Shown: positions 33,880 to 42,944, counted from the first letter of the stretch. The stretch is DNA of 64,000 nt from Rhodococcus triatomae (GCF_014217785.1 NZ_CP048814.1:2294001-2358000); one strand, 5' to 3'. The notes: generated by a model from the letters alone, not told the origin. Numbers and translations: made by a program.

Positions 33880-35154
33880 ATGGTCCAGATTTCCCGGGCG
33901 GCCCGCCGCACGGCGGTGCTCGCCACCGCTGCCGCGCTGGTCACGCTCACCGCATGTTCGAGTGACGACGGCGGCTCCGACGCCGCGGCCTCCGAGAACC
34001 TCGACGGTCGCGGCCCCATCACGTTCGCGATGGGCAAGAACGACACCGACAAGCTGCAGCCGGTGATCGCGGCATGGAACGCGAACAACCCCGACGAGCA
34101 GGTCACGCTCGAGGAACTGCCGGGTGAGGCGGACGACCAGCGTGAGCGTCTCGTCCAGTCGCTCCAGGCAGGCAACGCCGACTACGACGTGATGGCGCTC
34201 GACGTCACCTGGACGGCCGAGTTCGCCGCCAACGGCTGGCTGCAGGCGCTCGAGGACGACCTGGCCATCGACACGTCCGGCCTGCTGCCGGCGACGGTGG
34301 ACAGCGCCACCTACCGCGACACGCTGTACGCGGCCCCGCAGAACACCAACGCGCAGCTGCTGTACTACCGCACCGACCTGGCTCCCGAGGCGCCCGCGAC
34401 CTGGTCCGCGCTGATCGACAGCTGCGCTGCCGTCGCGGCGCAGGACGTCGACTGCCTCGTCACCCAGCTCAAGCAGTACGAGGGCCTGACCGTCAACACC
34501 ACGCAGGCGATCCACTCGTGGGGCGGCGCGGTCGTCGGCTCCGACGGAGCGACCCCCGAGGTCGACTCCCCCGAGGCCAGGGCCGGGCTCCAGGCCCTCG
34601 TCGACGCCTACGAGGCAGGCCAGATCCCGCAGCGGGCAACCGGATTCACCGAGGAAGAGACGAACTTCGCGTTCGTCAACGGTGAGGCCGCGTACGCCTA
34701 CAACTGGCCGTACATGTTCGGCAACGCCGACGAAGAGGGTTCCGCGGTGGCCGGCCGGTTCGCCGTCGCCCCGATCGTCGGACCGGACGGTGCCGGCGCG
34801 TCCACGCTGGGCGGCTACAACAACGGCATCAACGTCTTCTCGGAGGCCAAGGCCACGGCTCGCGACTTCGTCGAGTTCGTCCAGAGTGCCGAGAACCAGG
34901 CAGCATTCGCCGATGCGGCGTTCCCGCCCGTCCTCGCCTCGGTGTACGACGACGCGGAGCTCATCGCCGAGTATCCGTACCTGCCTGCTCTGAAGGCGGC
35001 GCTCGAAAGCGCCGAGCCGCGGCCGGTGACGCCGTACTACGCGAACGTCAGCAAGGCGATCCAGGACAACGCGTTCGCGGCGATCACGGGTCAGAAGTCC
35101 GTCGATCAGGCGATCACGGACATGTCCGCCGCCATTTCGGCAGCAGCCAACTGA
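33880..35154 (+). CDS. lpqY: Sugar-binding lipoprotein, LpqY-like
   Basis: 424 residues. Signal peptide with lipobox LTACS (Cys about 26). Family 1 solute-binding fold: ITFAMGKNDTDKLQPVIAAW, ERLVQSLQAGNADYDVMALD, DVTWTAEFAANGWLQALEDD, and a C-terminal LGGYNNGINVFSEAKAT. The Asp/Thr-Trp cluster matches trehalose-binding proteins such as LpqY or ThuE. Two permeases follow after an 86-bp gap with a hairpin, a usual way to make binding protein in excess. The trehalose assignment rests on family and gene order. Confidence 0.83.
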   Translation: MVQISRAARRTAVLATAAALVTLTACSSDDGGSDAAASENLDGRGPITFAMGKNDTDKLQPVIAAWNANNPDEQVTLEELPGEADDQRERLVQSLQAGNADYDVMALDVTWTAEFAANGWLQALEDDLAIDTSGLLPATVDSATYRDTLYAAPQNTNAQLLYYRTDLAPEAPATWSALIDSCAAVAAQDVDCLVTQLKQYEGLTVNTTQAIHSWGGAVVGSDGATPEVDSPEARAGLQALVDAYEAGQIPQRATGFTEEETNFAFVNGEAAYAYNWPYMFGNADEEGSAVAGRFAVAPIVGPDGAGASTLGGYNNGINVFSEAKATARDFVEFVQSAENQAAFADAAFPPVLASVYDDAELIAEYPYLPALKAALESAEPRPVTPYYANVSKAIQDNAFAAITGQKSVDQAITDMSAAISAAAN

Positions 35155-35173
35155 TTCTCCGGACAGGCACCCA

Positions 35174-35189
35174 CCGGCCGTGAGGCCGG
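35174..35189 (+). terminator. Attenuator-like hairpin between lpqY and sugA
   Basis: CCGGCC (35174-35179) pairs with GGCCGG (35184-35189) around GTGA, 19 bases after the lpqY stop. A leaky hairpin here would stabilise the lpqY transcript and lower permease expression. Confidence 0.4.
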
Positions 35190-35240
35190 CGACCGAATCC
35201 GCCGAGTCCGGACCGACGACGAGGAACCAGGTAAGAGACG

Positions 35241-36302
35241 ATGGTCGACTCCGCCGACGTCAGGCCAGCGGACGAAGGTCGAGTTGCGACCGGGGCCCCG
35301 AGCCCCGGTCGCAACGGTGTGCCGGGCACCCGCACGACGGGTGACGAGGATCCCCCGCGCCGAATACGTGATCGGCGCGCGTTCTGGTTGATCGCGCCGA
35401 CGATGGTGATCCTCGCCGTCGTCATCCTGTACCCGGTGTTCCGGGCGCTGTACCTGTCGTTCCAGGCGGACCGCGGGATCAACGAGGCGACCGGCCGGTT
35501 CGAACCGGGCGGATTCGCCGGGTTCGACCACTATCTGATGTGGCTGACCGGAAACTGCGGTGCCGGCGCCGGTTCGTGCCCGCCCGGCACGCTCGGGGCG
35601 GATTTCTGGCCTGCGGTCGGGGTCACGCTGTTCTTCGCCGTGGTGACGGTCTCCATCGAGGTCGTTCTCGGCCTCTGGATGGCGACGGTCATGAGCCGCA
35701 ACTTCTTCGGCCGCTCGATGCTGCGGGCCAGCGTGCTCATCCCGTGGGCCATCCCCACGGCGGTGACCGCCAAGCTCTGGTTCTTCATCTTCGCCGAGAA
35801 CGGGATCGCCAACAAGGTTCTCGGCACCTCGATCGCATGGACCACGGATCCGTGGGCGTCCCGGTTCGCGGTCATCCTCGCCGATGTGTGGAAGACGACG
35901 CCGTTCATGGCGCTGCTGATCCTCGCCGGCCTGCAGATGATCCCGCGGGACGTGTACGAGGCGGCGCGCGTCGACGGCGCCACCGCATGGCAGCGCTTCA
36001 CCCGCATCACGTTGCCGCTGGTCAAGCCGGCGCTGATGGTCGCCGTCCTCTTCCGGACCCTCGACGTGCTGCGCATGTACGATCTCCCGGCGATCCTGTC
36101 CGGTACCAGCGGCTCGACTCCGACCACGACGGTGTCCATCCTCGTGGTCGCGGACATGCGGTCCGGCAACTTCAACAGTGCGTCGGCGTTGTCGACGCTC
36201 GTGTTCCTGATGATCTTCGCGGTGGCCTTCGTGATGGTGAAGTTCCTCGGCGCCAACGCCGTCCGGACCCAGGACGAGCAGCGGAAGGGAGTGAGGAAAT
36301 GA
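35241..36302 (+). CDS. sugA: Sugar ABC transporter permease, SugA-like
   Basis: 353 residues. A soluble N-terminal part of about 45 residues is followed by six membrane segments (IAPTMVILAVVILYPVFRAL, FFAVVTVSIEVVLGLWMATV, ASVLIPWAIPTAVTAKLWFF and others). The ATPase-coupling EAA loop reads YEAARVDGATAWQRFTRITL. A GTG at 35319 is an in-frame alternative start that would omit most of the soluble part and the strong hairpin. The stop overlaps sugB by four bases. Pairs with SugB to form the channel. Confidence 0.87.
   Translation: MVDSADVRPADEGRVATGAPSPGRNGVPGTRTTGDEDPPRRIRDRRAFWLIAPTMVILAVVILYPVFRALYLSFQADRGINEATGRFEPGGFAGFDHYLMWLTGNCGAGAGSCPPGTLGADFWPAVGVTLFFAVVTVSIEVVLGLWMATVMSRNFFGRSMLRASVLIPWAIPTAVTAKLWFFIFAENGIANKVLGTSIAWTTDPWASRFAVILADVWKTTPFMALLILAGLQMIPRDVYEAARVDGATAWQRFTRITLPLVKPALMVAVLFRTLDVLRMYDLPAILSGTSGSTPTTTVSILVVADMRSGNFNSASALSTLVFLMIFAVAFVMVKFLGANAVRTQDEQRKGVRK
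35283..35315 (+). other. 14-bp perfect hairpin inside the 5' end of sugA
   Basis: GTTGCGACCGGGGC (35283-35296) and GCCCCGGTCGCAAC (35302-35315) pair perfectly around 5 bases. It lies 42 bases into the sugA reading frame and would be a very stable RNA stem. It could limit permease translation or transcription, or indicate that the true start is downstream. Confidence 0.5.
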
Positions 36303-37198
36303 TGACGGGCAGGCACAGGAGTCCCGAGGCCGTGGTGACGGAACCGGCTCCCCTCCCGGTCCATCGACGGCCCGTCGCGCCGCTGGTCCGCACCTACCTC
36401 GGAGTCGGCATCATCCTGGTGTGGGGTCTGGCGCCCTTCTACTGGATGGTGATCACCGCGTTCCGGGACGTCGGGCACACGTTCGACACCACGCCGTGGC
36501 CCACCTACCTGACGTTGGAGAACTTCCGGGCCGCGCTGTCCACGGACAAGGGCAACGACTTCCTCGGGGCCATCGTCAACAGCCTCGTCATCGGCACGGT
36601 CACCACCGCCGTCGCCCTGCTGCTCGGAATCTTCACCGCCTACGCGCTGGCGCGCATCGAGTTCCGGGGCAAGTACCTGGTCACCGGCATCATCCTGGCT
36701 GCCTCGATGTTCCCGGGCGTCGCGCTGGTGACCCCGCTGTTCCAGCTGTTCGGCGATCTCAACTGGATCGGCCAATACCAGGCACTGATCATCCCGAACA
36801 TCTCGTTCGTGCTGCCGTTGACGATCTACACACTGACCTCGTTCATGTCCGACATGCCGTGGGAGCTCGAGGAGGCGGCCCGCGTGGACGGGGCCACCCG
36901 GGGCCAGGCGTTCCGGCTGGTGATCCTCCCGCTCGCGGCTCCGGCGCTGTTCACCACCGCGATCCTCGCGTTCATCGCGACGTGGAACGAGTTCATGCTG
37001 GCGAGCCAGCTGTCGAACCGGGCCACCGAACCCGTGACCGTCGCGATCGCCCGGTTCTCCGGGGAGAACGCGTTCACCCAGCCGTACGCGGCGATCATGG
37101 CCGCGGGAACGCTCGTGACCATTCCGCTCGTGATCATGGTGCTGATCTTCCAGCGCCGCATCGTCTCCGGCCTCACCGCCGGTGGTGTGAAGAGCTGA
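36299..37198 (+). CDS. sugB: Sugar ABC transporter permease, SugB-like
   Basis: 299 residues from the first of two adjacent ATG codons, overlapping the sugA stop. Six membrane segments (VRTYLGVGIILVWGLAPFYW, AIVNSLVIGTVTTAVALLLG and others). The EAA coupling loop reads LEEAARVDGATRGQAFRLVI. MalG-type ending FQRRIVSGLTAGGVKS. Works with SugA, SugC and LpqY in trehalose or other disaccharide import. Confidence 0.87.
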   Translation: MMTGRHRSPEAVVTEPAPLPVHRRPVAPLVRTYLGVGIILVWGLAPFYWMVITAFRDVGHTFDTTPWPTYLTLENFRAALSTDKGNDFLGAIVNSLVIGTVTTAVALLLGIFTAYALARIEFRGKYLVTGIILAASMFPGVALVTPLFQLFGDLNWIGQYQALIIPNISFVLPLTIYTLTSFMSDMPWELEEAARVDGATRGQAFRLVILPLAAPALFTTAILAFIATWNEFMLASQLSNRATEPVTVAIARFSGENAFTQPYAAIMAAGTLVTIPLVIMVLIFQRRIVSGLTAGGVKS

Positions 37199-37203
37199 TC
37201 GCC

Positions 37204-37392
37204 GTGCATCCGGTCGCGAAACGCCAACGCCTCGATCTGCTCGTCGGCGTCCTCGGTTTCTTCTCGGTGATGGCACTGATCTCCGCCGTCGTGGAGCTCT
37301 TCCGGCCCGAGCCGGGGATCCTCCCCGGAACGGTGCTGCTGGGCTGCCTGCTGCTCACGGCCGGGGCCGTGGTGTGGCGCCGACGGGTCTAG
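37204..37392 (+). CDS. Small two-helix membrane protein
   Basis: 62 residues from a GTG 5 bases after sugB. Two hydrophobic segments, LDLLVGVLGFFSVMALISAV and LPGTVLLGCLLLTAGAVVW, are joined by a short loop, and basic residues end the chain (RRRV). No family is recognised. The tight spacing suggests that it is the last gene of the sugar importer operon, perhaps an accessory membrane subunit. Its small size means it could also be a chance frame. Confidence 0.5.
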   Translation: MHPVAKRQRLDLLVGVLGFFSVMALISAVVELFRPEPGILPGTVLLGCLLLTAGAVVWRRRV

Positions 37393-37817
37393 GACACCAA
37401 CGTCGAGCAGTTCCTTCAACGGGGACGTGGAGCGCGGCTGAATGCCACGAGCGAGTGCAGCGGCGGGTTCGCCAGCGTCCGACTTCGTCCTCGACGAGCA
37501 CGGGCGACCGACCGGTGAGATCGCACCTTCCCGCCGCCCCAGCGAGTCCTTCGTGCCGATCGCTCCGACTCGCAAGGGGCGTGGGCCGCCTCGAACGCGT
37601 CGGGACTGACGTTGCCGAGGCGGCTGTGCAGGCGACTGGTGTTGAACCAGTGGACCCGCTCCACCGTGTGCTTGCCGACTTCCCAGCCGTGGTTGCGAGG
37701 AAGGGAGCGGCATCGAACCCGGGATGGTGCAGTCATGAAGGTTGTCGACGTGTCCGTCGGGTCGCCAGGGTAGGCCCCGGCTGGGATTGTCGGGCCTCTT
37801 GTGTCGCTCCGGTCCGG
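37393..37817. other. Gene-poor stretch with a transposase remnant
   Basis: 425 bases between the sugar importer and the toxin gene hold no intact gene. The only recognisable coding trace is the transposase fragment at about 37581-37700 on the minus strand. The rest shows no clear promoter, repeat or RNA gene. Confidence 0.6.
37581..37700 (-). pseudogene. IS3-type transposase C-terminal fragment
   Basis: The translated piece RNHGWEVGKHTVERVHWFNT continued by SRLHSRLGNVSPDAFEAAH matches the end of IS3-family OrfB integrases, where a V-x-WFN-x-x-RLHS-x-LG motif is followed by P-x-E/AFE. There is no DDE core upstream and no matching inverted repeats nearby, so it is a relic of an old insertion. 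Confidence 0.65.
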
Positions 37818-38399
37818 CTACGGATGCCTGGCGCGGGACAGAGCCGCGGGAAACCACGCGGGCCGGGCGTGGTCGGTGACTTCGATGCCTTCCACGAAAC
37901 GCGCCACCCTCCGCATCCGGCGTCGGCTGTTGTCGTAGAGATACGCCTGCTCACACCGAGTGATCGCCTCGGCCGCGAGCGGCCAGACGCGTTGGTATCG
38001 CGCACGAATCTTCTGTTCCGGAACGGCGTGTCCCCCAGATTGTCGACGAAGCCGCACGCGGTGTACCGCGAGCTCTTCGGGGACCACCACGACGTGGAGA
38101 ACAACCCGGAAGCCCTGACGGTGCGCGTTCTCGACGAGCTCCAACTTCGACGGATGCGAGAACACCGTTTCGGCGATGAACGGCTTGCCCGCGACGATCA
38201 GTGCGTCGCGGGTGCGCTCGGCGATCCGGGCCGCGTCGTACGACCTGTTCTCTGCGTCGTCGGGCCATCGTCTCTGTGCGATGTCGTCGGCGTTGACGTA
38301 GAGGGAGCCGGGAAGGCGAGGGAGTAGCACCTCGCGGATCAGGGAGGACTTTCCGGCACCGTTGCAGCCGACCACGAGGTCGAGTCTCGGCGTCGTCAT
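37818..38399 (-). CDS. Zeta-toxin-family kinase (toxin of a type II pair)
   Basis: 193 residues. P-loop GCNGAGKSSLI near the N-terminus, then YVNADDIAQRRWPD, an ERTRDALIVAGKPFIAETVF segment with the conserved Thr/Ser of zeta folds, and a C-terminal Tyr/Arg-rich part. Zeta toxins phosphorylate UDP-N-acetylglucosamine or similar sugars and block wall synthesis; this one belongs to the compact chromosomal branch. Its ATG overlaps the stop of the upstream antitoxin gene (ATGA). The next gene beyond the antitoxin is a peptidoglycan synthase on the other strand. Confidence 0.82.
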   Translation of the reverse strand: MTTPRLDLVVGCNGAGKSSLIREVLLPRLPGSLYVNADDIAQRRWPDDAENRSYDAARIAERTRDALIVAGKPFIAETVFSHPSKLELVENAHRQGFRVVLHVVVVPEELAVHRVRLRRQSGGHAVPEQKIRARYQRVWPLAAEAITRCEQAYLYDNSRRRMRRVARFVEGIEVTDHARPAWFPAALSRARHP

Positions 38400-38779
38400 T
38401 CCCCGGGCAGGGCCCGCTCGGATCCGTCGGGCCCGTATTCGACCAGCTCGCCTTGCTCGTCGAGCGCGACGGAGGTGAATCCCCGCTGTGCCCGAGAGGC
38501 CACGAAGTCGAACTCGGCGAGATCCGCCTCGATGCTCGCGTCGATCTCCGCGTCGAAGACGACGGCCTCGTCGGTGGTGAGTTGCGCGGAGGGAAGAGTT
38601 CCCGCCAGCGCCGATTCGATCCGGCGACGTCCGGTGCTGGATCGGTCCGAGACCGCACGGCCGACGCGTGCCCAGTGCTCGAGCTGCTGGCGTGCCGACC
38701 GCTGTTCCCTGACACCTGCCGTAACGGCGTCGCCCCACAGGTCAGGAGAAAATCTGGTCACCTTGTCGGCGGACGTCAT
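38396..38779 (-). CDS. ParD-like antitoxin
   Basis: 127 residues. The N-terminus VTRFSPDLWGDAVTAGVREQ with SARQQLEHWARVGRAVSD matches the ParD-like antitoxin family, predicted to form a ribbon-helix-helix DNA-binding dimer. The acidic C-terminal half (EIDASIEADLAEFDFVASRA and after) likely wraps the toxin. It precedes and overlaps the zeta toxin gene, the usual order for autoregulated pairs. No good ribosome-binding site is seen, but GGTCCAGCG-type sequence lies before the ATG. Confidence 0.78.
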   Translation of the reverse strand: MTSADKVTRFSPDLWGDAVTAGVREQRSARQQLEHWARVGRAVSDRSSTGRRRIESALAGTLPSAQLTTDEAVVFDAEIDASIEADLAEFDFVASRAQRGFTSVALDEQGELVEYGPDGSERALPGE

Positions 38780-38816
38780 CGCTGGACCTCCCGGCTGTTG
38801 CAGAATGCTACATCCG

Positions 38817-38846
38817 AGTATACGAGCCACCGGCGAGCGCCGGCAA
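38817..38846 (-). promoter_or_regulatory. Sigma-A-type promoter of the antitoxin-toxin operon
   Basis: Read on the minus strand, TTGCCG (38846-38841) and TATACT (38822-38817) are separated by 18 bases. The predicted start of transcription is about 30 bases before the antitoxin ATG. Confidence 0.55.
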
Positions 38847-38958
38847 CGGCCGCGAGCTGCCCGGTGACCCCTACCACCACTGCACGGAAACTCCGGAAAC
38901 CGTGGACCGGTCGGTGCAATGCTGTGCGGGAACGGATCCTCGATCGGGAGTTGTTCAC

Positions 38959-41124
38959 GTGAGTTCACCCGAAGCACCGACGCGGGCGGGGAGGGTGCCA
39001 CCCCCGCGGCGCCCACGCGGCCGGATCCTGCGCCGTGCCCTCGCCGCGGTCGTCGTGATCTTCCTGGTGATCCCGATGACCGTGTTCCTCACCGCCTACC
39101 TGTTCGCCGAGGTGCCCGGGCCGTCGGATCTCGAGACGAACCAGGTGGCCACGGTGCTCGCCGCGGACGGCACCACCGAGATCGCCCGCGTTGTTCCGCC
39201 CGAGGGCAACCGCACGGAGATTCCGCTCGAGGAGATCCCGTCCCACGTCCAGAACGCGATGCTCTCGGCAGAGGACCGCGACTTCTACTCCAATCCCGGC
39301 TTCTCCGTCTCCGGCTTCACCCGTGCCGCACGGGACAACGTGCTGGGCCGGGAGAGTGCGGGCGGCGGCTCCACCATCACCCAGCAGTACGTGAAGAACG
39401 CGCTGGTCGGCGGAGACCGCAGCCTCTACCGCAAGATGCGCGAGCTGGTGATCTCGACGAAGATGGCGCGGCAGTGGACCAAGCAGGAGATCCTCGCCGC
39501 CTACCTCAACACCATCTACTTCGGTCGCGGCGCGTACGGCATCGAGGCGGCGTCGCAGACCTACTTCGACCGTCCGGCGGCCGACCTCGACATCGCTCAG
39601 GGCGCCGTGCTCGCCGCCCTGGTCCAGAGCCCCTCCTACCTGGATCCGGAGGTCAATCCGGGGCTGCTCGAAGCGCGCTGGGACTACGTCCTCGACGGGA
39701 TGGTGACGATGGGGACCCTCAGCGAGGCGTCCCGGGCCGAGCAGCAGTTCCCGCCGCTGGCCCCGATCTCGACGGATGCCGACCTGCCGCCCGGCCCGGA
39801 GGGTCTCATCCGGGGCCGGGTGCTCGCCGAACTCGCCGGAATCGGGATCAGCGAACGGACGATCAACACCCAGGGCCTGCGGATCACGACCACGATCGAC
39901 CCGAAGGCGCAGGAGGCCGCGGTGGAAGGGGTGCGCGACACCTTCTCGGGTGAGGACCCGGCGCTGCGGTCGGCGGTGGTGTCGATCGACCCCCGCACCG
40001 GCGCGGTCCGCGCGTACTACGGGGGCGAGGAGGGCGCGGGCTACGACTATGCCCAGGCCCCATTGCAGACCGGGTCGTCGTTCAAGGTGTTCGGGCTGGC
40101 GGCAGCGCTGAAACAGGGTGTCCCGCTCTCCGCCCAGTACAGCAGCGCGCCGTTGCGCGTCGGGAACCTCGAGATCGGCAACGTCGAAGGCGAGTCCTGC
40201 GGCACGTGCAGCATCGCCGAGGCCACCAAACGTTCCCTCAACACCAGCTTCTACCGGCTGATGATGTCGCTGGACGACGGGCCGCAGGCGATCGCCGATG
40301 CGGCGCACGAGGCGGGCATCCCGGTGGAGATCCCCGGGCTGGACGGGCCGAGTCTCGGACAGGACGGTGGGCCTCCCGAGGGCGGCATCGTGCTGGGCCA
40401 GTACCTGGTGCGCCCGATCGACATGGCGTCGGCGTACGCGACCCTCGCCGCATCCGGCACCTATCGTGCGCCGTACTTCGTGGAGCGGGTCGTCGATGCC
40501 GAGGGTGAGGTCCTGTTCGAGAGGCAGCCGAACCCGGGCGAGCCGCGGATCGAACCTGCCGTCGCGGACAACATCTCGTCCGCTCTCCAGCCGGTCGCGG
40601 CGTACTCGAACGGGCACGCCCTCGCCGGAGGCCGGGCGTCGGCCGCGAAGACCGGCACCGCGCAGCTCGGCGAGACCGGCGACAACAAGGACGCCTGGAT
40701 GGTCGGGTACACGCCGTCGCTGAGTACCGCGGTGTGGGTGGGGACGGCCGACGCCGGCGCTATCCGTACGCGCTGGGGTGGGTCCGTCTACGGGTCCGGG
40801 CTGCCGTCGGACATCTGGAAGGCGACGATGGACGGCGCCCTGGACGGGACGCAGACGGAGACGTTCCCCCGGCCCGGTTCCATCGGCGGCCAGGCGGGAG
40901 CACCCCAGGTGCGGGTGAACTCCCCGACCCGTCCGGCGGCACCGGCACCCGCCGGACCGGCGCCGGAGGCTCCCCCTCCGCCACCCGGCGACGCGCCTCC
41001 ACCCCCTCCACCGCCGGAGGCGTCGCCACCACCGGTTCAGCTCCCCCCGCCGGTGCCGCCCCCCGCTCCGCCGCGACAGGTGGAGATCCTCCCCGGGGTC
41101 GTCATCCCGATCCCCGGCCAGTAG
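38959..41124 (+). CDS. Class A penicillin-binding protein (PonA-like), first paralogue
   Basis: 721 residues from a GTG at 38959 with GGGAG upstream. One membrane helix near the N-terminus (LRRALAAVVVIFLVIPMTVF). The glycosyltransferase domain has the catalytic segment SAEDRDFYSNPGFSVSGFTR, then GGSTITQQYVKNAL and AAYLNTIYFGRGAYGI. The transpeptidase domain has Ser373-x-x-Lys376 (TGSSFK), Ser426-Leu-Asn428 and Lys564-Thr-Gly566. A Pro/Ala-rich tail of about 70 residues ends in EILPGVVIPIPGQ. Polymerises and cross-links peptidoglycan. A close paralogue lies near 50 kb; this copy is the one outside the conserved gene order. Confidence 0.93.
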   Translation: MSSPEAPTRAGRVPPPRRPRGRILRRALAAVVVIFLVIPMTVFLTAYLFAEVPGPSDLETNQVATVLAADGTTEIARVVPPEGNRTEIPLEEIPSHVQNAMLSAEDRDFYSNPGFSVSGFTRAARDNVLGRESAGGGSTITQQYVKNALVGGDRSLYRKMRELVISTKMARQWTKQEILAAYLNTIYFGRGAYGIEAASQTYFDRPAADLDIAQGAVLAALVQSPSYLDPEVNPGLLEARWDYVLDGMVTMGTLSEASRAEQQFPPLAPISTDADLPPGPEGLIRGRVLAELAGIGISERTINTQGLRITTTIDPKAQEAAVEGVRDTFSGEDPALRSAVVSIDPRTGAVRAYYGGEEGAGYDYAQAPLQTGSSFKVFGLAAALKQGVPLSAQYSSAPLRVGNLEIGNVEGESCGTCSIAEATKRSLNTSFYRLMMSLDDGPQAIADAAHEAGIPVEIPGLDGPSLGQDGGPPEGGIVLGQYLVRPIDMASAYATLAASGTYRAPYFVERVVDAEGEVLFERQPNPGEPRIEPAVADNISSALQPVAAYSNGHALAGGRASAAKTGTAQLGETGDNKDAWMVGYTPSLSTAVWVGTADAGAIRTRWGGSVYGSGLPSDIWKATMDGALDGTQTETFPRPGSIGGQAGAPQVRVNSPTRPAAPAPAGPAPEAPPPPPGDAPPPPPPPEASPPPVQLPPPVPPPAPPRQVEILPGVVIPIPGQ

Positions 41125-41182
41125 CCGTCCGTACCCCTCGCCCGGAAATACCCCTCTGCCCGGAAATCCCCTCCGCCGAAAT

Positions 41183-41232
41183 GGGTGAAGGTGCCCTTCG
41201 CCTCCTCGAGGGGACGAAGGGCACCTTCACCC
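41183..41232. terminator. Strong bidirectional terminator between ponA-like gene and ino1
   Basis: Two perfect 18-bp arms (41183-41200 and 41215-41232; core GAAGGTGCCCTTCG) surround a 14-base loop. It lies midway between two convergent genes. It is the longest perfect stem noted in the window. Confidence 0.8.
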
Positions 41233-41248
41233 AGGGTGCGGAGAGCTG

Positions 41249-42346
41249 TCAGTCGGCGTCGACGATGAACGCCTCGAGCTCGGTGCGTGCCTTGTCGTCG
41301 GCCATCTGGACCGGGGGGGACTTCATCAGGTAGGCCGAGGCCGGGAGGATCGGTCCGCCGATGCCGCGGTCCTTGGCGATCTTCGCGGCGCGGATGGCGT
41401 CGATGATGATGCCGGCCGAGTTCGGGGAGTCCCAGACCTCGAGCTTGTACTCCAGGTTCAGCGGGGCGTCGCCGAACGCGCGACCCTCGAGGCGGACGTA
41501 CGCCCACTTGCGGTCGTCGAGCCACTCGACGTAGTCCGAGGGGCCGATGTGGACGTTGCGGTCGTGCACCTTGCCGGCGAGCGAGCCGGTGAGGTTCGAG
41601 GTGACGGCCTGCGTCTTCGAGACCTTCTTCGACTCCAGGCGCTCACGCTCGAGCATGTTCTTGAAGTCCATGTTGCCGCCGACGTTCAGCTGGTACGTGC
41701 GGTCCAGCACGACGCCGCGGTCCTCGAACAGCTTCGCCATGACGCGGTGCGTGATGGTGGCGCCGACCTGGCTCTTGATGTCGTCACCGACGATCGGGAC
41801 ACCGGCGTCGGTGAACTTCTTCGCCCACACCGGATCCGACGCGATGAAGACGGGAAGCGCGTTGACGAACGCGACACCGGCGTCGATCGCGCACTGTGCG
41901 TAGAACTTGTCCGCCTCCTCGGAGCCCACCGGAAGGTAGGACACCAGGACGTCGACCTGTGCGTCCTTCAGTGCCTTGACGACGTCGACGGGCTCGGCGT
42001 CGGAGACCTCGATGGTCTCCGCGTAGTACTTGCCGATGCCGTCGAGCGTCGGGCCACGCTGGACGGGGACGTCGAGGGGCGGGACGTCGGCGATCTTGAT
42101 GGTGTTGTTCTCGGACGCGAGGATGGCCTCGGAGAGGTCGAATCCGACCTTCTTGGCGTCCACGTCGAACGCGGCGACGAACTTGACGTCCCGCACGTGG
42201 TAGCCGCCGAACTTGACGTGCATCAAGCCGGGGACGGTCGACGTCTCGTCGGCATCCTGGTAGTACTGGACGCCCTGGACCAGGGACGAGGCACAGTTCC
42301 CCACGCCCACAATGGCCACGCGCACCGCGCTACTGTTCTCACCCAT
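41249..42346 (-). CDS. ino1: myo-Inositol-1-phosphate synthase
   Basis: 365 residues. Converts glucose 6-phosphate to inositol 1-phosphate with NAD, the first step toward phosphatidylinositol, its mannosides and mycothiol. The NAD motif [13 protein letters not shown] is near the N-terminus. Signature parts are [60 protein letters not shown] and the Lys-rich region ending [13 protein letters not shown]. Length and sequence fit the short actinobacterial type. ATG at 42346 lies inside the PadR gene end with GAAGGAGA upstream, so translation is coupled. Confidence 0.97.
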   Translation of the reverse strand: MGENSSAVRVAIVGVGNCASSLVQGVQYYQDADETSTVPGLMHVKFGGYHVRDVKFVAAFDVDAKKVGFDLSEAILASENNTIKIADVPPLDVPVQRGPTLDGIGKYYAETIEVSDAEPVDVVKALKDAQVDVLVSYLPVGSEEADKFYAQCAIDAGVAFVNALPVFIASDPVWAKKFTDAGVPIVGDDIKSQVGATITHRVMAKLFEDRGVVLDRTYQLNVGGNMDFKNMLERERLESKKVSKTQAVTSNLTGSLAGKVHDRNVHIGPSDYVEWLDDRKWAYVRLEGRAFGDAPLNLEYKLEVWDSPNSAGIIIDAIRAAKIAKDRGIGGPILPASAYLMKSPPVQMADDKARTELEAFIVDAD

Positions 42347-42896
42347 GGTCGGGTTCTCCTTCTTTCTTCGGTGATGCTGTCGACTGCTCGGCGGCGATGA
42401 GTTCGTTGAGCCAGCGGACTTCGCGTTCGCTGGACTCGAGGCCGAGCTGGTGGAGCTGGCGGGTGTAGCGATCGAGCGATCCGCTCGCCCGGGACACGGC
42501 TTCACGGAGGCCTTCGCGGCGTTCCTCCACCTGGCGCCTGCGGCCCTCGAGAATGCGCATCCGCGCCTCGGCGGGCGTGCGGCTGAAGAAGGCCAGGTGG
42601 ACGCCGAAGCCGTCGTCCGTGTAGTTCTGCGGGCCGGTGTCGGCCACCAGCTCCGAGAACCGCTGCCGCCCGGCGGGCGTCAGCTGGTACACGCGTCGGG
42701 CCCGTCGCTTGACGGGCACCGGGGTGCCGGCGTCCTCCTCGATGAGGCCGTCGGCCTGCATGCGCCGGAGGGTGGGATACAGCGAACCGTACGAGAAGGC
42801 ACGGAACGCTCCCAACAGGCCGGTCAGCCGTTTGCGCAGCTCATAACCGTGCATCGGCGACTCGAGGAGGAGCCCGAGGATGGCGAGTTCGAGCAT
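42339..42896 (-). CDS. PadR-family regulator coupled to ino1
   Basis: 185 residues. The winged helix is typical: [20 protein letters not shown], then [36 protein letters not shown]-terminal coiled helix (about 110-175) mediates dimerisation. GGGAGGTGA precedes the ATG at 42896. It overlaps ino1 by 8 bases, the same pair as Rv0047c-Rv0046c, and a perfect palindrome lies upstream, so it probably controls its own and ino1 transcription. Confidence 0.88.
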   Translation of the reverse strand: MLELAILGLLLESPMHGYELRKRLTGLLGAFRAFSYGSLYPTLRRMQADGLIEEDAGTPVPVKRRARRVYQLTPAGRQRFSELVADTGPQNYTDDGFGVHLAFFSRTPAEARMRILEGRRRQVEERREGLREAVSRASGSLDRYTRQLHQLGLESSEREVRWLNELIAAEQSTASPKKEGEPDHG

Positions 42897-42944
42897 CCGT
42901 CACCTCCCGAGCCGCTCGATACATTTCCTGATGCGATGACAAAC

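Noticed and set aside
38965-40617. 550-codon minus-strand frame opposite the first class A PBP.
   Set aside because: Antisense shadow; the plus frame carries all PBP motifs in order.
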